DNA from: Galeopsis tetrahit
Lineage: Eukaryota; Streptophyta; Magnoliopsida; Lamiales; Lamiaceae
Direction of reading: 5' to 3'
Assembly: GCA_963675135.1 (NCBI GenBank)
Contig: OY776130.1
Coordinates: 27,644,001 to 27,708,000, forward strand
DNA length: 64,000 nt
Under the pieces are notes generated by a model that saw nothing but the letters and a program-made list of their open reading frames with translations, did no database searches and had not been told where the DNA came from. Each line of letters starts with the position of its first letter. The first letter of the stretch is position 1. Both the position numbers and the translations under genes were made by a program. Shown one piece after another: positions 44,843-54,794 of the stretch.

Positions 44843-46412
44843 TGTTGATCCTTTATGGAGTATGACACAAGTGTTTGGGGGGGGGGGGATGCACTTGTGT
44901 ATGCAAATTTAACTTTTTCAAACAGTTAAACCTATCAGAAAAGTTGTCTGACAACCTCTCTGAGTGAATAGACTTTGATTGATAATCAACCTACTAAAAA
45001 CTATGAAGTAATCAGTTGGACAACTATCTAAAAGAGTTATTAAGTGCGGAATGTGGTTGGCCTTTTCTTTGAAAATACTCCTTAATTGATTTCTGAAGCT
45101 GTTTTACTTAATTTTTCTGATATCAACTCTTTTCAGAAAAACTCTGTGTGCAATGAGAGATAATGATAAAATGCAATAAGTAAATAACACAGCAAGTTAT
45201 AGTGGTTCAGAGGCTCAAGCTCCTACATCCACTTTCGCTGATTGAACAAGATAATTCCTTAACACCTGGAATTGACTTGTTTTATAGTGCCAAGGTGCAC
45301 TGATCAACAACACTATCCTTAGTGTTTTGATCCCTAGGAAATATGAGTCCTAGTGCTCAACTTCTCTAAGTTAAAGCTGTGTTTTTCTCTCAACAACTCT
45401 TAACTCCTCACTTCTACAACAAACACTATTTCACTTAAGAGGCAAGGGTTTGAGGTTTGGTTCCAACTAAGTGAGATATCCTTTACAATAAGAACAATGT
45501 AAAGGGATATGATATCTCTTTTCTAAGCTTGGATTTTACAAGATCGCTTAGCTAGAAGTGATCAGGAAACTTGGGATTCTAAGTTTGTAAGCTTTTGTTT
45601 CCTTGAATGCTTGATAGTAATTTGATAGCAGGTAGTTGGATACTTGAATCCTTGGACCACTTCTGTATTTATAGAGCAACTTGATCATCTATCCGTTGGA
45701 GAGATAGATATTCAAATTGTCTATTTGCAGCTCCATTGAAACGACTATTTGAGCATCCTTTTATTATCCATTGTGTATAGAAAGTTCTTCAATGGTTGCT
45801 TGAATGAATGGTGTTGACTTCTGAAAAATGCAGTTGTGCTGACTTGTGTCAGTTTCTAAGCTTGCACATTTTCCAAGAATGATTGTGTCAGAACTTGTAC
45901 TTCACCAACGGTCAGATTGGACAAGTCCTCTGAACATCTTTTGCTGCAGCTAGAATGTTCTTTAATTCATTCAAGTCTTTCAGTCTTTAATGCTTCTAAG
46001 TTTTTAATGCTTCATTAATGTTGTCCCTTGATGCCCATGCATTCAATGCTCTTTGATCTTTAATACATCTTCTTGATCTAATACAGCTCTTATCACTGCT
46101 GGTTTTAGAACAGACCAGGCTACTTGGTTGAGCCTTGTGCGTTCAGCCATGTTGTCATCTTCAGTAACTTTGTCATCATGGGATCAACAAACTTGAGCTT
46201 AAGACAAAAATTATTAAGCTGCCTAACATACCAGCTTGGACAACTATCCTGAAAACTAAGATCTCAATATTCCTGAGATTTTAGACTTAGGCATAATTTT
46301 GAACTTTCTCAACTATCCTGAGACAAGTAGACTGACTATATCTCTCAACTAATCTGACTACCATCATTCAGGGGTTTTGGTATCTTAATCAAAATCAATT
46401 CCTTTCTCAACA
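44843..46412 (-). repeat. 3' LTR of Sirevirus-like element A' (family A LTR)
   Basis: On the minus strand it starts TGTTGAGAAAGGAATTGATT at 46412, following the polypurine tract AAAAAAGGGGGAAAT (46413-46427), and ends at 44843 in the equivalent of GGATCAACA. It contains the family landmarks: the C tract near the end (44877-44888 as G), GTGGATGTAGGAGCTTGAGC and AACCACTATAA. About 1570 bp. The flank AGACT (44838-44842) compares with AGAAT (51590-51594) beyond the other LTR piece. Confidence 0.82.
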
Positions 46413-46427
46413 ATTTCCCCCTTTTTT

Positions 46428-49400
46428 ATGATGCCAAAACCTATTTACAGAGGTGACTTGACTTATACTAAACTTGTCTTCAGAGATGATGATTCAATCA
46501 ACCTCCCCGAAATAAACTGTCAGCAAAATAATAAATCAAGTAACATAGGTTAGGTTAGATTAGTTGAGATAATGAGTTGTTATCTCTTGATAGAAAATAG
46601 TTAACCTTTTCATATATGATCAAGCACTACAATTCAGAAGGAGCCATCATCTTGTGGGGCAATGCCATACTGAGCCCACACTCTCTTCTTCAACTCCCAA
46701 ATCTCCTAATTTGTCCCATTTGGCCCAAACTTCAGCTTCTCCATCTTCATTATGGAGATTGTTGGTCCCAAAGTTGAGTTAAGATTAAGATAAGCCTGAA
46801 AAGTCTAGAGGTAAGGGGTGAATAGACTTTTAAAACTTTTCTTAAAATATTAGAGTTTATTATGCGGAATTAGTGTTCTGGTACAGTACTGTGCTTACTC
46901 GGGTCAGCTCAGTACTTTCAAAGTTAATATGAGCCTTTACAGTTTATACTCAACTCTTGATTTTGAACTTTTACTTCAATATACTACTGTTCTTGGTATG
47001 AAGTAATTCGTCTACTCAACAAGATTTCTCAATCAAGTTGTTTATAAGAATTCTTAAGAACTTATAAGAATATAAAACAATAAGTAAATGAACACAAGAT
47101 TTATAGTGGTTCGACAACTGTCTACATCCACTCTCACAACTCCAGTCGTGATGTTTTATTAACTCCTTGAGTTTCTTGTGGCTTAAAGTCCCAAGACCAA
47201 GACTTTGATCTTATTGATTACACTTCCAAGTGTATCTTCGATCTACTAGTAATTTTACAAGTAACTAGCACACTTGTATACAAAAATACAAACTAAAAAG
47301 TAAAACTTCTCTGAATAGTAGCCTTTGAATCTTCTCTTCAAAACTGTGGCTTCTTCTCTTTGGTTCGTTCTTCCTTCAACTCTGTGAGTTTTCTTGAATA
47401 CTTGAATAACTCTTTGAATGCTTTAGTTCTTCAGAATATCAGTAGTAACAATAGTCTTTTCAGGTAGAAGATCTCTCGGGATTTATAGAACTTAGTACGG
47501 CAGTTAGTAGTTTGTAAAACTAACTCTCAACTAACTCTTAACTGCTTCTTTGTAACTTATCCTTTATAACCGACTTAACTTCTTTTTCCAAGTCAGCATA
47601 TCTTCAAATATATCCAGTTACACCTTAAATAATAAGTTTTCCAAACTTATTCTTCCTCAACACAGTAAACTTACTCTTCTTAGTTTTACTGTTCTTAGTC
47701 CAATAAGCACACTTCTTTTTCTTCTGTTCTAAGCTTCTTCAGAATACTTCTGTGCTTCCTTTCAATTTATTCTAAGATTAGTCTTCTTCTTCTGAGTAGT
47801 CTTCTGAGTCTTCTGTTCTGACTTCTAGTCTTCTAACTTGTAGTCTTCTGATCTTTCTCTAATCTACTGTTCTGAAATAACTATGTTGATTACAATAATA
47901 CAAACTTACAAATATAAAACCTATCTATACTTCAACTGAACTACATACAAAAGAGTATATTTAAGTCCTATTCTATAAGTTGTCTTTACAATATGAACAT
48001 CAGCTTAGTTCCTAACAGTTCTCAATATATTCACATATAAGATCAGTAACTCAGATTATATGACTTATCAAGATGACTTCCAACCACATATATTATTAAA
48101 TTTAAGTTGCTTTTTGGCCATCAAAACTTATAATCATCAACTAGAAAATTGTTTTAAGGATTCATATCCCAACAGAGATGAACTCCTCAAGAATTTTCTG
48201 TTCATCAATCAAGTTCCCACTGAAACTTGGGAGGAATGTATAGAATGGGACATGGTGCCTTGAAATTTACTCTTGCAATGTCAGCTGCTGCAAACAACTT
48301 CTGATATAACTCTCTATAGTTGTCAAACATGAATTCAGCAAATATTTCTTCCACATTTTCACCAAGCCATTTTCCTATGACATAGAAATCGTAGACAAAA
48401 CTTCTTTTGGCTTCTTCCCACTCAACATTCAGCTGAATTGGCACCCACTTATCATGGTGTGGTGTATCCCATCTCTGCAACAGTTGGGGTTTGAGCCTTC
48501 TGTATGGAGATCTTCTTCTAGGAGCTTTGAAATTTGCTCTCCTAACATCCCTTGCTTTGTTGGCTTCCACCAACTGTTCCATCCTCTCCTTTGCTCTTTG
48601 GAGAGCTAGCTTCTCTTGAGTTTCAGGGTCTTTGCCAAAACCCATCATCAGTAAGTTTGGGCATCCTTGTTTCAGGCTCTTTGTCTTGCACTTCTTCTTC
48701 AGCATCTTCTTCTTCTTTCTCTTCTTGAATTTCAGGCAACTTGACTGCCTTCTTGGATTTTCTTGGCTTTTTGACTTGAGGTTCTTCTTCGGATTGAAAT
48801 TCAGCAGGTAAAGTCAGGCTTGTTGGGAAAGAGGTGAAGGTTTGCTCTTTTCTTTTTCTTCCAGTCACTTTAGAAACCTTCCCCCTCAATGGAATGTCCT
48901 TCTCCTTAGGATCCAAACCGATTGACTCTCCTCCAGGCCTTTGCTCCCATCTGGCCTGATCTTCCAACACAGAAGCCATGGACTTCTTTACAGCAGTCTG
49001 AATTTGCTCTTCTTCAGTCAAATTTTCAATACCCATAGTCTCCTTGCCTTTTCCTTGATCTTCTTCTTCTTCAGCTTCAGGCATCTTGTCCTTTCCCTTG
49101 GGCTCACCAATCTTTAAGTCACCTCTGGCCCTTGCTCTTGCTCTTTCCCCCTTTTTGGCATATTCAAAACATTGGGGCTTCAAATCACTGATAGTGATGG
49201 AGAGCTGAGTCTGAGCTAGGTTGAGGGACTTGATCTCTTGAAGGAGATATACATTTTCATCATGTATATTTTGCATCTTCTCATCACTCATGCTTAAGAA
49301 ATCATGAACTGGCTTCATCTCTGGGCAACAATCTCATCCATGGTGGTCTTCAAGGATTTATCAAGTTTGGCTTGCAACAGATCAATGAGGTTTCTTACAA

Positions 49401-50036
49401 CCTGATCAGAGACCTTGGTCATGAGTTCAGAGGTGAACTTCTCAGCAGCTTCTTTGACCATGGCAGCTCTCAACTCTTCTGCCTTCTTCCTCTATGCTGC
49501 AGTCCTTTGACGTAATGCATCTTTGATGGTCCTCTTCAATACCAACACATTATGTTTGTAGCTATTTGCCAAGCTTTTCTGCTCTTTCTTCACAACTTTT
49601 GTGAACTTGGACATAACTTCTTTGGCTTTTGTGACTTCAGTGGAGATTGTTTGCAGCCCAGTCTCAACTCCACTGATCCTGGCATCAAGAGTTGGCAAAA
49701 TCACCTCTTAAGAACCAGTTGGCCTCATCTCTACTGAGGCAAGAGTCCTTCCTTGACCATCCAAAGTGTCTGAAGTTTCAGCATGGGCCTTCCCAACTTC
49801 CCTGACCAGATTGTCCAACTTGCCTGACTGGGCCTCAATAGATGTTGCAGTTTGTGAAGCAAGTTGCAATCCTGCTTCAGTGGCATTGGCTTGTTCAAAG
49901 TATATCTTGGACAAAGTGGTCATATTTGCTGAAATGGCTTCAAGATCAACATCAGTGTTGACTGGAATATCAGTCAAAGTGTCAGATGCAAATATTTGAT
50001 CAAGTGTAACAACTTCAGTATCTGCAAAACAAAAGG
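46428..50036 (-). pseudogene. Env-like 3' ORF of element A', broken and interrupted by a solo LTR
   Basis: A minus-strand counterpart of the env-like ORF at 60224-64000. It opens at about 50036 with TLDQIFASDTL and a coiled-coil stretch (KLDNLVREVGKAHAETSDTL; RISGVETGLQTISTEVTKAK). A Lys/Glu-rich linker follows (49318-48623), then a C-terminal Trp-rich part (48705-48205, WVPIQLNVEWEEAKRSFVYD), and the last codons lie beyond the inserted LTR near 46640-46750 (LKKRVWAQYGIAPQDDG). There are at least two frame changes and several stops. The N-terminal half of the ORF is missing at the 50036 junction. Confidence 0.75.
46760..48017 (-). repeat. Solo LTR of another copia family inside the env-like region
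   Basis: On the minus strand it runs from TGTTAGGAACTAAGC (48017) to GGGACCAACA (46760), about 1258 bp. It holds CTATAAATC and GTGGTTCGACAACTG-type LTR landmarks. Env-like coding resumes on both sides. No matching 5-bp flanks are visible (GTTCT and GAGAT). Confidence 0.65.
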
Positions 50037-51016
50037 TCAAGGTAGAACTCCATATGAATTATGGAAAGGTAGATTGCCCACTGTTGCATATTTCCACATA
50101 TTTGGTTGTAAGTGTTTCATTCATAATAATGGGAATGAGCAATTAAAACCCTTTGATAGCAAAACTGATGAAGGGATATTCATTGGATAATCCTAAGTTA
50201 GCAACGCTTACAGAGTTTTTAATTGCAGAACCCTTATTGTGGAAGAAACACCTCATGTTGTGTTTGATGAATCTAGTAATGAGTTTAGGGACATAAACCT
50301 GAACATTGATGAGATAACACAAAGAATAACCAGATTAAGGCTTCAAAGCAAAGAAACAATGTTCATAGATGTTGCCCAGCCATAACTCAATGTAGATCAG
50401 AATCTGGAAACTTACCTGATGGCAATCAACCAGGAGACAACCAACCTGAAGGAGAAATTGAATTGAATGACCCAATCCCAGTTCAAAACCAGGTAACAAC
50501 TACCAACGAAGAAGCAAGCTCTGCTGAGGTAGTTAATGGATGCAATATTCAAGGGGGAACTGATGAAAATACCAATGTCCCTGACATTGAGGACAACAAC
50601 CTTGAATATGATTCTGAACTTGATTCTTCAATTAATTTTCCAGAATTTAATGAATCTAGTGATCCAACTTCAGAAGAGGACAATCCTCCTGAAGGAATCA
50701 GGCCTAGAAGGACTTGGTTGTTTGACCACCCAACTAGCCTGATACTTGGAAATCCAAGTGAAGGGATCAAAACTAGAAGATTTCATGGAGAAAGTGCTTT
50801 GTTTTGTGGTTTCCTTTCAGAACAGCAACCAAAGGACATTGAGGAAGCACTTCAAGACACAAACTGGATCATTTCTATGCAAGAAGAGCTTAACTAGTTC
50901 ACCAGAAATGAAGTATGGGAGCTAGTGGATAGGCCAACTCGTCAAGATGTTATTGGAACCAAATGGGTGTTCAAAAACAAGAAAAATTAGAATGACAGAA
51001 TTGTGAGAAACAAAAC
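50032..51016 (+). pseudogene. Inverted pol fragment (integrase end to RT start) of a family A element
   Basis: Plus strand, opposite to the LTRs and env-like DNA around it. It is collinear with 57150-58130 of element [34 protein letters not shown], then the acidic linker (DIEDNNLEYDSELDS), [35 protein letters not shown] and GTKWVFKNK. It covers the integrase C-terminus, linker and first RT motifs and stops abruptly at about 51016. In-frame stops occur at 50895 and near 50987. Confidence 0.85.
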
Positions 51017-51020
51017 AAGA

Positions 51021-51589
51021 TTGTGTCAGTTTTTAAGCTTGCACATTTTCCAAGAATGATTGTGTCAGAACTTGTACTTCACCAACAGTCAGATTGGACA
51101 AGTCCTCTGAACATCTTTTGCTGCAGATAAAATGTTCTTTAATTCATTCAAGACTTTCAGTCTTTAATGCTTCTAAGTATTTAATGCTTCATTAATGTTG
51201 TCCCTTGATGCACATGCATTCAATGCTCTTTGATCTTTAATACATCTTCTTGATCTGATACATCTCTTATCACTGCTGGTTTTAGAATAGATCAGGCTAC
51301 ATGGTTGAGCCTTGTGCATTCAGCCATGTTGTCCTCTTCAGTAACTTTGTCTTTATGGGATCAACAAACTTGAGCTTAAGACAAAAACTATTAAGCCGCC
51401 TAACATACTAGCTTGGAGAACTATCCTGAAAACTAAGATCTCAACATTCCTGAGATTTTAGACTTAGGCATAATTTTGAACTGTCTCAACTATCCTAAGA
51501 CAAGTAGACTGACTATCTTTCTCAACTAATCTAACTATCGTCATTCAGGGGTTTTGGTATCTTAATCAAAATCAATTCATTTCCCAACA
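51021..51589 (-). repeat. Family A LTR, 5' (U3) portion only
   Basis: Matches 45850-46412 with few differences, mostly C/T or G/A. It starts TGTTGGGAAATGAATTGATT at 51589 (minus strand) and is cut at about 51021. It is the likely 5' LTR of element A', lacking its R/U5 part. Confidence 0.8.
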
Positions 51590-51593
51590 AGAA

Positions 51594-52324
51594 TCAAGAA
51601 AATAAACAACATCTCAAAATGATTTTTAATTTGAAAGCTGGATTGAGAATCAGAATCATTGATTTTGATGAAGGTACTATAAGCTTTACTATTTCTAAAT
51701 AACCTAAAAAGAAACATTTATCACTTTTAAAATCAAACTTATAAAGTTGATCTCTATCATTCAAAATATAACACACATAACCAAATACATGAAAATACTT
51801 CACATTTGGTTTTATATTGTTAAAAAAATCTCATAAGATGTTTGATTAGTGTCAAATCGAATATAAACTCTATTAATGATATGGCATGCAATATTCAATG
51901 CTTCAACTCAAAATCTCTTAGCAAGACTTTTAGATATAATCACGACTCTTGACATTTCTTGTAGAGTTCTATTCTTTCTTTCAGCAATTACATTATGTTG
52001 TGGAATTTTAGGAGATGAATATTCTTGCAAGATACCCTCTTCATCACAAAAATCATTAAACATGTAATTTTCAAATTCCCTACCATGATCAATTCTAATA
52101 CGGCCAACTTTCAAGTTAAACACATTTTTTATCCTTTTGTAAAGAATTTTAAATGCATCTAATGTTTCAGATTTATCTCTTAAAAACTCAATCCAGGTAA
52201 ATTTAGAAAAATCATCTGCCACAACTAAAAAATATATTTTGCCTCCAATGCTTTTAGTTTCTATAGGACCCATCAAATTCATGTGAAACAATTCGAAACA
52301 TCGATGTGTAGAAAAATGTGACAC
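51594..52324 (-). pseudogene. Copia element B integrase remnant
   Basis: Integrase core on the minus strand: FELFHMNLMGPIETK, FLVVADDFSKFTWIEFL, VGRIRIDHGREFENYMF and HNVIAERKNRTLQEMSR. The first catalytic position reads Asn in HMNLMGP where copia integrases have Asp. The second Asp (RIDHG) and the Glu (AERKN) are kept. 51803-51594 continues with YFHVFGYVCYILNDRDQLYK and KCFFLGY. The element is cut at 51594 by the family A LTR. Confidence 0.85.
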
Positions 52325-53954
52325 TCTTACCTGCTTACCTTTTTGGCATGATCCACATATAGTGGTACTCTAAAACTTCAGTTTTGGAAATCCCTTTACT
52401 GCATCGGCTTTGATTAGTTTCTTCATTAACCTATGATGTGCATGTCCCAATCATTGATGCCATAGGATATTTTCATCTTGCTTTGAAAAATTACACACAT
52501 TTGTTCCAATAAGATAACAATTATCTGTTGACCTAGCTAGTACCAGTCATTAAACAATCTTCATCTTCATCAAGAACATAACATGATTCTTTGTCAAATT
52601 TTACATGCAAATTATCATCAAGTTTTCTAATACTAATTAAATTAGTAAGCAAGCCATCAACATGTAAAACATTCTTAAGTTTAGAAAAACCTTCAGCATT
52701 TAAAGTTCTTTTTTCCTATAATTTTTCCTTTTGAACCACCATCATATGCAACATTACCACCATTCAAGGTCACATAATCAGATAACTAGTATATTTGTCT
52801 TGTCATATGTCTAGAACAACCACTATCAAAATACCATAGACTAGGCAAACATGCTTTTAAGGAAGTGTGAACAGCATTACAAGTAACATTAGATTAATTT
52901 TTCCATGCATATTTCAGAAAATGTTTCTTAGGATGTGATAACTTTTTAGGTAACATTTCCTCTTTTTTGAGTTCATTAAACATTCTTCTGCAGTACAAAC
53001 GAATATGAGCAGCTTTAAAATAGTAAAAGCATATATACCTCTTTTCAATATTTTTGGCTTTATGAGAATCTGTTTGTGCAAATGTTGCATCAGATGTGTT
53101 AACATTTGTCTTCACAAATTTCACAAGTTTTTTAAAATTCTTAGAAATAGAAGCAGTTTCACCATCATAACCTATACCATGATTATTATATTTACCAACA
53201 ACTATAACATTATTTACATCAGAAGCACTTCTAGAATATTTCTTGAAACTTAAAGTAGAGTTGATCAATTTCTCCTTTAGTTTACACACTTCAAGATCTC
53301 TTGTGGTAAGTATGACTTCATACTTGTTAATTATCTCTTTCAAATTCTCATTCTCTCTGTTCAAAGACTTAAGGGTGAGTTTTTTAGAGTTCCAATCATC
53401 TAACAACTTTTGTTATGTTGAATCATCAATCCTTTTTCCTGCATCATCAACAAAAATATTAAAACAATTCAAACTTGGGTGACTCTGTTTTGATGTTACT
53501 CTAGATGTTAAGACATTAGGTGCAAAATCAGAATTTGTATCATCCAGATCATCATCTAAGGAGTCATCATAATCAATGTTGGTATGAAAAACAAATTCAA
53601 CCTCTTTTGACTCATCAAATTCATTATTTGATTCATCACTAAAGGTAGCACTAAAATTCAGTTTTGCTTCAGTTTGGTATTGACACATTCATTTGCATAA
53701 TGACCATATCCAGAACATACATTGTATTGAACTGGTTTTCTAAATTCAGGATCACACCTTGATTTACCTTCACTTTTCGATGGCCTTGGTGTGAATTGAC
53801 TTCTCCTTGTTTTTGGTTGGGGTGTTGATGTATTGATTTGGATCTTTGGCTGGATATTTTCTTTAGATTTTTTCATAGACTTCTTAATAAATTTATTAAA
53901 ATGCTTTGTGAGTAAGGCAATATTGTTAGGATTGTTATAACATTGATCGATCAA
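52325..53954 (-). pseudogene. Copia element B gag/protease region remnant
   Basis: The gag C-terminus at 53954-53658 has a basic Pro/Thr-rich stretch and a knuckle VCSGYGHYANEC whose first Cys position is Tyr. An acidic linker (NIDYDDSLDDDLDDTNSDF) and a coiled-coil-like part (NRENENLKEIINKYEVILT) follow at 53688-52894. The region 52325-52890 should hold protease and the integrase HHCC finger but is scattered over frames. The gag N-terminus and 5' LTR are lost at the 53956 junction. Confidence 0.7.
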
Positions 53955-53956
53955 AT

Positions 53957-54657
53957 CATCATTGTAAAGGATATCTCAAACTAGTTGGAACCAACATCAA
54001 CCCTTATACCTTTCCAAAAGAGAGATAAAAGGTTGTTGTAGTAGAAGTGGTAGGAATTGACTGTTGAGAGAAGAACAGTTCAATTCTGAGTTGAGAAGAG
54101 AGTACTAGGACTCTGATATCCTAGGGATCAAGGCACCAAGGAGTGATGTGGTTGATCAAGTGCACCTTGACACTATAAAACAAGTAATTCCAAGAGTGAA
54201 GGAATTATCCTGTTAAATCAGGGAAAGTGGATGTAGGAGCTTGAGTCTCTGAACCACTATAAACTCTTGTGTTGATTTACTTTCAAGTATTTACATTCAT
54301 ACAACACAGCACACAAACTGACCTTTCAAAGATACATACTTAAGACTGTGCAAAACAAGATTTGGACAAGTTCCCTGAAATACCAGTTCATGAGATAAGA
54401 AGATTTCAGTAATAAAAGGAGTTTAAACTAAAGGGTCAACCACTATTCCGCACATATAACTCAATTAGATAGTTATTCAACTAAGTACTCAATAGTACTT
54501 AGTAGTTTGATTATCTTCTAAAGAGTTAATCATATCAGCAGAGTTGTCCAAGACAACCTTGCTGAAGCCAGTTTACTTAAGTTTGAAAAAGATTTATATA
54601 CAAGTGTATTTCTCCCCCCCCCCATACACTTGTTATATACTCCTTTCAGGACCAACA
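53957..54657 (+). repeat. Truncated 5' LTR of Sirevirus-like element A
   Basis: Matches the right part of the solo LTR (from TCATTGTAAAGGATATCTCA near 15265) to the end AGGACCAACA at 54657, including a 10-base C tract at 54614-54623. The left approximately 1.1 kb of the LTR is missing. The cut end abuts element B's gag in the opposite orientation. Confidence 0.88.
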
Positions 54658-54659
54658 AG

Positions 54660-54671
54660 TGGTATCAGAGT
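54660..54671 (+). other. Primer binding site (initiator tRNA-Met)
   Basis: TGGTATCAGAGT, two bases after the LTR end, is complementary to the 3' end of plant initiator methionine tRNA, the usual primer of Ty1/copia elements. Confidence 0.9.
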
Positions 54672-54794
54672 AGGGGTTCAAAGACCACTGCTTCTGAAAA
54701 TCCATCTTGATTTTCAAAAACACATTCTTGTGTGGTCACTGAACTGATCTTTCTAAAATCTTGAATATTCATTGTCTAACCATTTATTTGAGAT

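Noticed and set aside
48060..48263. Plus-strand 67-residue ORF
   Set aside because: Antisense to the C-terminal part of the env-like region. No independent evidence.
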